A stretch of 64,000 bases of DNA, taken from NCBI RefSeq assembly GCF_000346465.2, contig NC_034014.1:28126076-28190075 (forward strand). Reading direction: 5' to 3'. Below, in pieces: positions 49,101 through 60,372 of the stretch. Origin of the DNA: Prunus persica. Lineage: Eukaryota > Streptophyta > Magnoliopsida > Rosales > Rosaceae. How positions within the stretch are numbered: the stretch's first letter is position 1; every line of letters starts with the position of its first letter. The notes below the pieces were generated by a model. The model made no database searches. It worked only from the letters and a program-made list of their open reading frames with translations, and was not told where the DNA came from. A program made the position numbers and the translations under genes.

Positions 49101-50437
49101 ATGGTCCTAATCATCATCCTAACTTTTAGCAATTGAATTATTAATGGTTTCAAAAAAAAAAAGAAAAAAAGAATATCTCCAATAACCATGGTCACATGTT
49201 TAGCCTTTACACATAAGCAAAGGGCTGAGTTTATGTTCTTGAAAAGACCTAAATCATATGCATTTGCTTTAGTTCTTTTCTAATTAAATTAATTTCAATT
49301 AATCACCAGGTCCTCTTAAAAAAAACCGAGGAGACGACCAAGTAAAAAAGGTTTTGACTACATTTTAACTATTATTATTTTTTAAAGCTGGGTTTTTTTT
49401 TTAAATTTTGATCTTTTATTATTTTTTTATTTTTTATCAAAGAAAAACTTCATTAGATTAACTTCAACGGTACAATAATCGAAGACATCAACAAGGTGAT
49501 AATTACCCAAAAAAGAAAAAAATGGATTAAACGGAGGTCAATTATGATTTCCATGAACTAAATCAGCATGGTTTCCAAATGTTCCTTTTCATAACCAGAA
49601 TAAAAACTTTGGACAAAACAGTAACTTCATGAATCATAAGACCTGTTCCCAATTGATTCCATGTTTACCAAAAAAAATTACAGAAACAATCCCATTAATC
49701 CACCTTCCAAGACAAAAGAAAAAGAAAAAGAAAAAGAAAAACTCCAACTCTCAACAAAAAAAAAGAAGGAAAAAGGTAATTTTGTCTGGACAATATATAT
49801 TTCATCCACCACCAGTCCAATTGAGCAAAGAGACTTCTCTGTTTTATCTTATTTTTCACCAATTTTTTTATTTTAAAATAGCTAATTAATTTTAAAAGCT
49901 TTTGTCACGCGTGAAATATAAACCGTTGAAGCCTAGTTTCTCCGAGAGGCTCGGAACTAGGTTCGGTGTAGCTTTTTCCCTTCAATATTAGACAGACAGA
50001 GCGACAGAGAGAAGGGAAACAAAGCTAAAACAGAGAGAGAGAGAGACCCCAGAAAGCTGAGAAACAGAGAGAAAGTGAGGGAAAGGACGAGAAAATCATC
50101 CAACCCCAATCTTCTCTCTCTCTCCATTTTTGAAAATTCTTTTTTTATTTTCTTTTATTTTCTTTTATTTTCTCAAATAGGACCTAATATCTTCACAACC
50201 AAGTCTCCCCTTTTCTAATTTCAGTCTCTCCCTCAGAGAATTCAATCAAACTTTCATAACTTCACCTGAAAAAGAAAGAAATAATCAAACTTTTCTAAAT
50301 TCCCATTACAGTTTTGGCTTCTGAATTGTGTTTTTAGATATCTTGGGCCTTTTGGATTAATGGGTAGGAATTGAATTTTGGATTTGAGTTGGTTTCAAAG
50401 GCCGGACATTTTGTTTTTCTGAGTTTTATTGGCGGTA
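46161..50437. other. Gene-poor intergenic DNA and kinesin promoter/leader
   Basis: About 4.3 kb with no supported gene. A 118-codon minus frame at 47937-48293 is GC-richer than its surroundings but has no domain and many frame-neutral features of non-coding DNA. (AAAG)n-like purine tracts occur at about 49713-49740. The kinesin leader begins somewhere near 49980 and is GA/CT-rich (gagagagagaga at 50032). Confidence 0.4.
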
Positions 50438-53400
50438 ATGGCAACAGAGCAAGTATTGCCCTTCTCTATAGTTTCTGTGGTTGAAGACGTTCTTCAACAG
50501 CATGGGAGTCGTTTGAGCGATATTGACTTGGCTTCCAGGAAGGCTGAGGAAGCTTGTAATTATATTTCCTTCATTCTCTTTATCTTCTTGACATTTGAAT
50601 TTGGATTAATTTGAGTTTTATTTTATCTAGTTTATTGGTTCTTCCATTTCTTGGGGGCTTTCTGTTTTACATTCGATTGAAACTTGTAGAGTTTTACCAA
50701 TTTGGGGGGATAAGATTACGAATTTGTCAAGCAATATGTGGTAAGATAATAATTTGATGCAAATTTAATGCAACGATTTTTGGAATTTCTAGAATGCTGA
50801 ATTTTTCTGCGCGGAAGGAGGAATGATTAATTTGTTCTCGTTTTTATCTCTATCTCTGTAATTTTTCTTGATGAATTTTGGCATTGAAAACTAAGCATTT
50901 CGTTGAATGTAAGTTTGGTATTAAACTTTCAATGAATTTGGAGATGAGTTTAAATATCATGACCTCAAATTTACAACAACAATTCGAGAGTAGAAGCAAA
51001 GTTTCTGATCCTATGACTTAAATCAGATTGAACAGTTTTGTTTTTCTTCACCTCTTCAGTGATAATCATTCCATTGAGATTTGGTATATGGCAAGTAAAA
51101 AAATGAATGTTGCCATGCTATTTTGCAGCCTTGAGAAGGTATGAAGCAGCAAGGTGGCTGAGAAAGACGGTCGGAGTTGTGGGGGGTAAAGATTTGCCAG
51201 CTGAGCCTTCTGAAGAAGATTTCAGGCTTGGATTGCGAAGTGGGATAATCCTTTGTAATGTTCTTAACAAGGTTCAACCCGGAGCTGTGCCGAAGGTAGG
51301 ACTCAACTTGGTTTTTACTTTGTCTTTATTCAAGCCCTTTATTAATCGACTGTTTTTGATAAAGTTAGCTGCTTATATGTTTTTAGGTAGTTGAAGGACC
51401 TTCCGACTCCGTTCTTATTCCTGATGGGGCAGCTCTATCGGCGTATCAGTACTTCGAAAATGTCAGAAACTTCCTTGTTGCTGTGGAGGAAATGGGGCTT
51501 CCAACCTTTGAAGCCTCTGACTTGGAACAGGTTGGTGCTGTTTTGGTTGCATTGATACTAAACTTGAAGAGTCCATTCTAGGTCCTTCCCTTAATTATGG
51601 ATGTTTGAAATGTACCCAGCAAACATTTATGCATCATTACTTTGTTTATTTTGTCGTTTTGCAGTAACATTTTTCCACATTCTGAATTTACAGGGAGGAA
51701 AATCTGCAAGGATTGTGAACTGTGTTCTAGCACTGAAATCATATAATGACTGGAAACAAGGAGGTGGAATTGGATCATGGAAATTTGGTACAAATTTCAA
51801 ATCACCTACCTCTGGAAAATACTTTTTCCGAAAAAATTCAGAACCCTTTGCGAATTCCGTTACAAGGACCTCATCACTGGGAGAAAAGTCCCTAGATAGT
51901 TTGTCCAGTGAAGATATCAATGAAGCAGTTAGTGAGATTAGATGTTTCTTAAATTTTTATTTTTACTGTGAAGATATCAATTGCAGAAAATAATTGTTCT
52001 GTCTCTTCTGATCTTCAGAGTTCCTCTCATGCCTTACACATGCTAGTCCGTGAAGTGCTTTTCGACAGGAGACAAGAAGAAATTCCACTCGTAAGTGTTC
52101 TGCCTGTTATACTGATTCTCTTAATGAATATAATGATGTGGAGGGGAATCAAAATAACTTTCACTCATTTCGGTCATGAAAGTAGGCCATTAATTGCTCT
52201 GTAGCTTACTGCCATCCAACGAAATAGGTATACACTCCCCATATATTGAGAACATCTAGTGGAACTAGAAGTTTATTATTTGGTCTTTTAAGGGTCACAT
52301 TCTTGCTTATAATATCATGTTTCCAGTCAGCCTGAGCACTCGTTTTTCCAATTCATTATATATGCATGTATACATTACTTACTTAGAGAAACAATTTCCT
52401 GTTGCTTTTAACAGATTGTGGAATCTATGCTGAGTAAAGTCATGGAGGAGTTTGAGCATCGGCTAGCAAGCCAAAATTCACTCGTAAGAAGCTGTCTTTA
52501 TTCAACATTGGTTTACTGCTTCATAAGAAAGCTCATTGCTTCCTGACTCACAGAACTTGTACTGATTTTTAAAATGACAGATAAAAACAGCTTCCAGAGA
52601 TATGACATTGTCTGGCCCTGAAAGATCTCTTTCTGAATGTTCTGCTGACATGAAGGTAGATGACCATGAAGAGAAAGTCGCGGCTGATATCAAAGAGGAA
52701 GAAATATCTGACCATGAAGAGGGATCAAAAACTGAGTCTTTTAAGCAGAAAATGCTGGTTGACCAACAGCAGAAAGATATTCAGGTAAACTGCAGTTGTA
52801 TCATATTAGCAGCTACAAATTTTGTTAATACCCCTAAATTACTGGTGAAATTTTTGTTAATATTCTGTAGGAATTGAAACATACTCTATATGATACAAAA
52901 GCAGGAATGCGGTTTCTACAGATGAAGTACCAGGAGGAGTTCAACAGCCTAGGTATGACTTTAAACGAACATTGGTCTAATTTTTTATTTTCCAACGAGG
53001 CTAGCATGGGGTGCTCACTTTTTTTGGCTTCCCTGAAATAGAATGTTTTAAAGTTGTTTCACTTTTTCAATGGAGGACCGTAACTAGTTTCCCATGTAGG
53101 TAAGCACCTGCACGGCTTGGCTCATGCAGCAACAGGATACCAGAAGGTTCTTGAAGAAAATCGCAAGTTATACAATCAAGTCCAGGATTTGAAAGGTAAT
53201 ATTTCTGGTCTTAAATTGTGTTGACTTCTATATTTAAAAATCAACTTATGTTTTCTATAAGATTAAATGGTCATCAATTATTTTGGTTAGGAAATATAAG
53301 GGTATACTGCCGAGTGCGGCCCTTCTTGCCTGGGCAATCAAATCGTGCGAGTACTTATGATCACATTGATGACACAAGTATTAAGATTATCACCCCTTCA

Positions 53401-56050
53401 AAATATGGCAAAGAGGGACGGAAATCTTTCAGTTTCAACAAAGTGTTTGGTCCTTTTTCAACCCAAGGTTAGCTAATCTGCATATGTGTTCATTCCTAAC
53501 CTGTCATATATGTCAGCATTTTCACTGCCACTTTTCTTTCACTGCAGAGGAGGTATTTACAGATACGCAGCCTCTGATTCGGTCTGTTCTTGATGGTTAC
53601 AATGTCTGTATATTTGCTTATGGCCAAACAGGATCAGGAAAAACTTTCACAATGGTAAAATATGTGCATAGATATTTCATCATATAATCTTTATGCTTTG
53701 GCCGGTTGACTCCTGAAAAATAATGAACTAATTTTGTGGATTCATTTTGTTGACCAATATAGACTGGACCGAGAGACATTACAGAGGAAAGTCAAGGTGT
53801 AAATTATAGAGCACTTAGTGATCTATTTCTTCTATCAGAACAGAGAAAGGACACCATTAGCTATGGAATTTCTGTTCAGATGCTTGAAATTTACAATGAG
53901 CAAGTTCGGGATCTCCTGTCGATGGATGCCACCAACAAAAGATATCCTTCATGAGCCATGACACTAATTCACTTTTCCTTATTGTTATTCTCTTTACAAT
54001 GCACATACCATATTCCTGTGTGTTCTTAACTCCAACATACATTAGAAATTCGTAACAGTTCTCAAAATGGAATTAATGTACCAGATGCAAACCTTGTTCC
54101 TGTATCATCAACATCTGATGTTATATATTTGATGAACCTCGGGCATAAGAATCGTTCGGTGAGTGCCACAGCCATGAATGACAGGAGTAGTCGATCACAC
54201 AGGTAAGATTAATGATACACTGTAATTTGAATCATGTTCCCTTCTCATTTAACATTTTAAGCAAAATTCTGAAGTGATTATGAGTCCATCCAAACTAACT
54301 CCTGTCACATTTCATATGCATAAAGCCGTAGACATTGACTTCCTTATGTTACCATAAACAGCTGCTTGACAGTTCATGTTCACGGGAAGGACCTGACATC
54401 TGGAAGTATTCTCCGTGGTTGTATGCATCTAGTTGACTTGGCAGGAAGTGAAAGAGTTGACAAATCTGAGGTGACAGGAGATAGATTAAAGGAGGCACAA
54501 CATATTAACAAGTCTCTCTCAGCTTTAGGAGATGTCATTGCCTCTCTTGCTCAAAAGAATTCACATGTTCCTTATAGAAATAGTAAACTCACACAACTGC
54601 TCCAAGACTCACTTGGTAAGATTGTTTAATAACCTTGAGCTTACATAGATATTTTCTCTTTTTATTTTTGCGTAGTCTAATCATCTGATTCGTCCTTAAC
54701 AGGAGGGCAAGCGAAGACGCTCATGTTTGTTCACATTAGCCCCGAGCTTGAAGCTCTCGGAGAAACACTTAGTACACTCAAATTTGCGGAACGTGTTTCC
54801 ACAGTTGAGCTTGGTGCCGCTCGAGTAAACAAAGACAGTGCAGATGTAAAAGAGCTCAAAGAACAGGTGGAGTATGGCTTATATTATTATTCCGAGTTAT
54901 ATGTGCAATAAATTTATTCTTGATGATTTGGAGGGAGAACAACAGAGGTGAAGCTCTTGTTTACTATTTATTCTTTCCTTTTCAGATTGCTACTCTTAAG
55001 GCAGCCTTAGCAAGGAAGGAAGGACAGGGAGTGCAGCTTCAACATTCTCATTCCTTAAGCCCAGAAAGATTTAGAGTCAAGTCTGCTGGGTCTTCCCCTT
55101 TGCATTCTAGTCAGAAAAGCACTGGAGATTGGTCTGGTGGTCGCAGGCAACAATTGGAGGATTTTGGAAATGTAGAGGTACTGTCCAAGTATTGAATTGA
55201 TATGCCAGAGACTTTATTTTATCTATGTCATTTAATGAAATCTAAACACTGTATGTTGCTTCAAATATTCATCTCTATTTGGATTGCACTAGGTTCGGAA
55301 AAACACTGCATCAAAGCCAAAAAGGCGAAGTTTAGATCTCCACGATATGCTAAGGAGCTCACCTCCCTGGCCACCGATTGGCAGTCCTGGATTGAGTGGA
55401 AAGGAGGATGATAAGGACTCAGTACTTTCTGGTGATTGGATTGATAAGGTGATGGTGAACAAGCAGGAAAATGCAAGCGGAGAAGAAAATCTATTAGGAA
55501 TAGGATGTTGGGATGTGGACAACAGACAGTTGCCAGAGATGTTTGGTCCAAGCAGCCTCCCAGACCCTCCAAAGTTATACATGGAAAACCAAAACTTTAG
55601 AAAATTAATGGCAAACAAAGAGGAGAGCCAAGACTATGAAGTACAAAGGAGTCGATATGAGGCAGCCACCACGGATGACTCTGATGAGCTTGAGGCTGCA
55701 ACTAGTGATTGCTCGGAGCCAGACATGCTTTGGCAACTTAATCCCCTGAAAGCGACCGGCATTCCGAACGGATTGGGAGCAAAACCAAAGAAACCTTCTC
55801 CCAGGCCAGTAAGGAGCCCGGAAACTAGGTAAACTCTGATTTCTATCAATTTGCAATGCTTTCTTTGAGCTGCATTGATATATTGTGATAAACTGTTTCC
55901 ATGTGTCTGCTTGTAACCAGGAGTTTAATTCCATCATTGATTCCTTCGCCATCACGGAAGCCACCAAATGGGGTTAATCAGCCTCTGCATAGAACTGGAA
56001 GGCAGGCAGGTCCTGGTGAAGGGAAGCGAAGATCTGGGAATGCTAAGTGA
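50438..56050 (+). CDS. KIN14: Kinesin-14 with calponin-homology domain (KCH type)
   Basis: Eighteen exons: 50438-50555, 51129-51295, 51387-51530, 51694-51927, 52019-52090, 52415-52483, 52581-52784, 52871-52952, 53100-53195, 53291-53467, 53548-53654, 53763-53941, 54041-54202, 54362-54615, 54703-54866, 54986-55177, 55293-55828 and 55921-56050, giving 1028 residues. The order is CH domain (about 40-150), linker and coiled coil, neck [11 protein letters not shown] near 396, then the motor to about 735: P-loop GQTGSGKT at 480-487, switch I NDRSSRSH at 596-603, switch II DLAGSE at 629-634. The motor is central with the neck before it, the minus-end-directed kinesin-14 layout. KCH proteins link microtubules and actin in cell expansion and nuclear positioning. 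Intron 12 (53942-54040, 99 nt) is U12-type AT-AC: ATATCCTTC ... TTCTTAAC ... ATAC, giving NKRLEIRN in frame. The motor residues are intact. Confidence 0.96.
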
Positions 56051-56157
56051 TCGATGATGAGTTTACTTTTATGGTGTGTTGAGGGAAGTTTGGTTGCTCT
56101 ATGATGAATTCTTTTTCATTTTTTATTTTTTGGTGTCAGTTTTTGTGTATTCATATC

Positions 56158-56158
<1 letters not shown>

Positions 56159-56217
<59 letters not shown>
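56159..56217. repeat. (GA)n microsatellite, ~29 units
   Basis: Perfect AG repeat about 110 bases after the kinesin stop, probably in its 3' UTR. Confidence 0.95.
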
Positions 56218-56218
<1 letters not shown>

Positions 56219-56779
56219 TTCTATGCATATGAGAGGTGGCAACAATTGCAGTTGCCTGAGTTTCTGCGGTGGTGGTCATATATGTATGTTGTCGCGCCCC
56301 ATTCATCTCAATTTGTTTATATGAGTGTTGATATTGCAATCAAAGAACAACAATTCTTTTTTTCCTTTGATGTGTTCTTAAAAAGAGAAAATGTGGTTTT
56401 GTATATATATTTTCATTCCCAATGTCTCATAATGGCTGGTCTATTTTTATACGTACTTTGCTTGTCCAAGACAGATTGAAGTTGATACTCATTCATACAA
56501 ACAATAAGGTTTTACAAGCATGAAATATATTCCCTTCCCTTCCCTTCCCTATGAAGCTATCTATAAAACATATAATATAACTCAACATGAGAATTTAAAT
56601 ATGGACATTGCTTGGCTCCTATGCGTCAAGGGACCTATTTCTCCTTATGACGTGGCACACTCGTAGTTCTACAAGTGTCCATCTTTGTTTAATTCTAAAA
56701 CACTTAACTCATCCTCTCTTGTTATATCTATGATCATGAGATACATGTTGTCGCATTATGTTCATCTCACTTTGTTTAA

Positions 56780-56915
56780 AGGATAGTCTAAACTACAACG
56801 GGGAGGAGAGTTTTCACACACATTACAAGAGTGCCATGGTGGTTTAAACCTGAGATCACTGATTTGTAAGTTAATGTCCTTTTTCACTGGACTAGACTAT
56901 TCGGCAGTAACTATC
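56780..56915 (-). repeat. tRNA-related SINE-like repeat (decayed)
   Basis: On the minus strand tagtccagtgaaaaagg resembles an A box, and ctcaggtttaaaccacc resembles a B box with CpG decay (from ggttcgaacc). They are about 45 bases apart. The trailing part (tgtgtgtgaaaactc, tagtttagactatcc) resembles the segment near 640-740. No target duplication identified. Confidence 0.4.
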
Positions 56916-57122
56916 AAAGTTGATATACTTCTACTAAACCCAACAAAAAGAAAACAGAAATAAAAAATCTTGCATTCAAAGATTGAATATAATTCTAGAA
57001 AACATCCAATTGATGCAAGATTAGCCACATAATCAAATAACAAATAAATGTTGATATCCCAAGATTATAGAAACAAGCATCAAAATATAGATATAAATTT
57101 ATTATTTCGGACGAGAGCTACG

Positions 57123-57124
<2 letters not shown>

Positions 57125-57152
<28 letters not shown>
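57125..57152. repeat. (TA)14 microsatellite
   Basis: Perfect AT/TA run directly downstream of the F-box gene stop codon. Confidence 0.95.
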
Positions 57153-57155
<3 letters not shown>

Positions 57156-57159
57156 TCCC

Positions 57160-58527
57160 CTACTGAGTTTGTTTGTCTCCCTGGATCGAAACCAAAGTGC
57201 TGGCACAAACAACAGCTTCAGTTCGATCAAAAAACACACCATTAAGAGGAAGATACTTAAACTTTCTGGTTTCAAGGTTGTAGAAAATTAGCACAACATC
57301 ATCCCTGGCCACCATAACAACTTCCTCGCTCTTCCACAACGCCAACGGGAACAATGGCTTTTCCGGCTCAAAGGTTAAGTATTTTGTCCAGGAACCCTTC
57401 TCCCCACTCTCATCCATCACCCATATGTCAAAGCAATCTGGCATTGACGCATAAATAAATATAGCAACGCTTTCCTTCCACACCCCAAAAATCTTGCTCT
57501 CATAATACCCTACATCGGGAGGATACGGTATAATATCAAACACCTCTTCACCAAAGTCGAACGAAAGAATTCCTGCTTTCATGTCCCTTTCCTTCCTCTC
57601 CTCCTCCTCCCTCGCCCGCCGCTCGTTGTTTTCAGGGTTGTCTTCCTCGTCTTCGCCCTCGTTTTCCTCGCAGTAATCATACTCATCGTCTGTATAATTA
57701 TAGCTGACGACGTACTCCCTGTCCTTATCTGTTGCAGGCCAATAAACAACACCCTTGCAGTACACAGACACAGCATGCTGAGGCAAAAAGAATCCGGTTT
57801 TCGTCACTATGTTCCCGATCTCGATCTCTTTCCACGAATCTGAACCCTGCAGGGTGAACACTTCTGCTCTCGGAGGATGAACAACAAAACGATCGTCGTC
57901 GACTTTTTTGTCTCCATAAGTCACAAGCCGGACGACTTTATAATTCTTAGAATGCTTGAGATCACGCCCCAACCCTACCCCAAGTATGGCGACTTCTTCA
58001 GGGGAAGAAAGAAGAACGTCTGATTCAGGAAGAAGCTTGAATTCTCTAATGGCCGGGTTGCATAAGGCCACCTTTTTGTGGAAATCAGTCAGACAAACGA
58101 TCCCATCACAATGGCTTGAAATGTCCACGCCAACCCTATAAAACTCTCCCCCTGTGTCTACACCTCGAAAACAAGAAACTTCGAGGTCCTCGAAAACGGG
58201 ACGGAGGTGATCATCGCCACCGTCCATATCATCATTGTCAACATCATCAGTGCGGAGATTAAACATCGAGAAAAGGAGTTCCTTTTGGTCTGTGTTGAGG
58301 TCTGTGAGGATAAAATGCTTGAAAAGGATGGTGGTGGAGGGGGTGGAGATTTGGTGTCGGGTGGAACTGAAGTTGGAGAGGTGCATTTCTACAAACTGAG
58401 GGGTAGTAATCAAAACAGACCACGACTTGCGAATGCATTTGAATCGCAGGAGAGATTTGGGAGGCAGCCTTGACAGGATATGCGTCACCAGCTCTTCTGA
58501 CAATTTTGAAAAGATTGGATCTGCCAT
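57160..58527 (-). CDS. F-box protein with F-box-associated interaction domain
   Basis: A single-exon gene of 455 residues. The F-box is at about 6-50 (LSEELVTHILSRLPPKSLLR, FKCIRKSW), which binds SKP1 in SCF ubiquitin ligases. The rest is an FBA-type beta-propeller-like substrate domain: CDGIVCLTD, LCNPAIREFKLLPES, YKVVRLVTYGD, VYCKGVVYWPA, ILSFDFGEEVFDIIP and the closing FFDRTEAVVCASTLVSIQG. This ending and the intronless layout resemble S-locus F-box-like genes common in Rosaceae, but nothing indicates a self-incompatibility role; the substrate is unknown. A highly acidic insert (EENEGEDEEDNPENNERR) followed by REEEERKERD interrupts the domain at about 287-318. The start is the first ATG and is immediately followed by the F-box. 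Confidence 0.92.
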   Translation of the reverse strand: MADPIFSKLSEELVTHILSRLPPKSLLRFKCIRKSWSVLITTPQFVEMHLSNFSSTRHQISTPSTTILFKHFILTDLNTDQKELLFSMFNLRTDDVDNDDMDGGDDHLRPVFEDLEVSCFRGVDTGGEFYRVGVDISSHCDGIVCLTDFHKKVALCNPAIREFKLLPESDVLLSSPEEVAILGVGLGRDLKHSKNYKVVRLVTYGDKKVDDDRFVVHPPRAEVFTLQGSDSWKEIEIGNIVTKTGFFLPQHAVSVYCKGVVYWPATDKDREYVVSYNYTDDEYDYCEENEGEDEEDNPENNERRAREEEERKERDMKAGILSFDFGEEVFDIIPYPPDVGYYESKIFGVWKESVAIFIYASMPDCFDIWVMDESGEKGSWTKYLTFEPEKPLFPLALWKSEEVVMVARDDVVLIFYNLETRKFKYLPLNGVFFDRTEAVVCASTLVSIQGDKQTQ

Positions 58528-60372
58528 TTTCTATCTGCACTCTCAATTGGATCTCCTTTCTCTTCTTCTTCCTCCTCCTCCTATTTTCTCTATCTCTATT
58601 ACTTGAATATTGTTGTTGCTAAGGCAAAAGTAACGGGGAGAGAGGAATATAGGTGTAGCGGGGAGAGAGGAATGTGGGTGGAGTAGACAGTAACTACTTT
58701 CCCTTAATTACTTAAGCGATATTTATATTTATTTTTGTGATTTAGCAAATTAGTTTTTAATTAATATTATACCTTTAGATTGTGGTGTATTAAGCATAAA
58801 TATTTTCAAGATTTTTGAATGTTTCACCGTGGCATTCTCTTTATATATACAAATAAAAGATAGATATAACAATGTAACGTTATATTTACAAGGAATGGTG
58901 GAAGTCATGAAGCAGATAACTTAAGAATTTGGGAATAAGGAATTGAAATTGGAATTTGATCAACTACTTCCATATGTGTAAATAAACGCAGATTTAAGAA
59001 TTCTTAGTTTTGAGAATATTTGATTACAGATTTCACCATGAAATTCTCATAATTTTTATTTCCGTATGTGTAAATAAACACAGTAGAAGTAAGGAATTAG
59101 AATCATTCAAAACCCATGTGTTAGTAAACACAAAAAAAGAAGAAATTGGAATCATTCCAATGCCATTCAATTTCAGTACTGATAAGTAAACATGGATTAT
59201 TTTTTTGTTAAGATAAATGATAATATCAGCTCTCGTTTTTTATAATTAAAGATAAATGAGGTCCAATTGTGTGTCTAGATATAAATAAATAAATGAAGTG
59301 AGATGTTACATTCATTGGGATCCAAGTCGAAAAAAATAGAAATAAAAATACGAACCGAACTGTAAACGATACTGGATAAAAGGTTATTTTAGTCATTTTG
59401 TACATGCATGCAGATGCAGTTGTGCACCGAAGGATTCGGACATAAATGTCATTTTGACAAAGTTTTCCCAAAAATCGCACCTTTTTTCCACATCTCTCTC
59501 TTTCTTCCAATCAAATCATAGGCAAAAGAAGTGTGACTCTCTTTCTCTCTCTCTTAGGGTTTATTTTGGAACAACCAGTGAGAGTTCATTTCAATGAAGA
59601 ATCTGTAGATGGACTTCAATGTCAGGTCCTCCCTGCTAGATCCGTCTGTCACTATCTGTGTTTCATCTGTGCATTCTAAGGTACCCAAATATTTCCAATT
59701 TCCACTGATTTTTCCATTTCGAAACATTTTTTTTCTTTTGCAATTTTTATCGTTTTCTGTAGTTCGGGTTTAGCTCAGTTTATCAATTGGGGGCTTCGGT
59801 TGACTTCTGTGTGACTTATCTACTGGGATCTTTTGATGGGTTGCGGGTTCTAGAGGAGACAATTTTTTGCACATTTTGTAAAGTTCTTAATTTCTGAAGT
59901 TTACTTCACTGTTTAGTGAAGTTGGAAAAATTAGATTATTAGGTGGTTTTGGCTTTGATTTGGGTGGTTGGTTTTGGTGAAATGTGGTTTTGAGAAAAAG
60001 GTATGAACTTCTAAAATTATACTACCAAATAGAACTCCTTTTATATATGTTCTTTTACGTGCATTCTATTGGTTTTTGTTTTTACTTTCAAAATTGTCTC
60101 TAGCTTACTTCGTTTCAGTAGGTCTTGACACAAGGGACTCGAAAAACGTTTAATGTATACTAACATTATTATTTTATTTTGTATCTGTTTTCACGTAAGT
60201 TTTAGTGTCATGTGCTGTGTTAACTAATTATCATTCTAATTTTGATGTGCAAATCATTTGAATCAGTTGGTGGAGATATGAGGTGCTTTTAGTACATGTG
60301 TACATGTATGCAATGAAATTCTGACAAGATTTTCTTCAATTGGGTCTTGGGAATGTCACAGCAGAGACTAAA
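58528..60372. promoter_or_regulatory. Divergent region between F-box and PP2C genes
   Basis: Holds the F-box promoter and the PP2C promoter/leader. About 58960-59200 has three loosely repeated 'tgtaaataaac(a/g)cag' units with ggaattgaaattggaat-like words, probably an old MITE. The PP2C leader appears to begin near 59530 (CT-rich). It has an ATG at 59608 open up to a candidate donor cattctaag|gtaccc at 59682, implying a leader intron ending before 60373; the acceptor is not fixed. Confidence 0.45.

Larger units (their letters stand above)
56218..57159. other. Convergent 3' flanks of kinesin and F-box genes
   Basis: Non-coding apart from the SINE-like repeat at 56780-56915. It contains a (ttccc)n run at 56531-56549. 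A (TA)14 tract at 57125-57152 lies just past the F-box stop. Confidence 0.45.

Noticed and set aside
51928..52018. Possible extra exon in the kinesin between 51928 and 52018 (a partial echo of gtgaagatatcaa)
   Set aside because: Joining 51927 directly to 52019 keeps frame and matches the family; the extra segment introduces stops.
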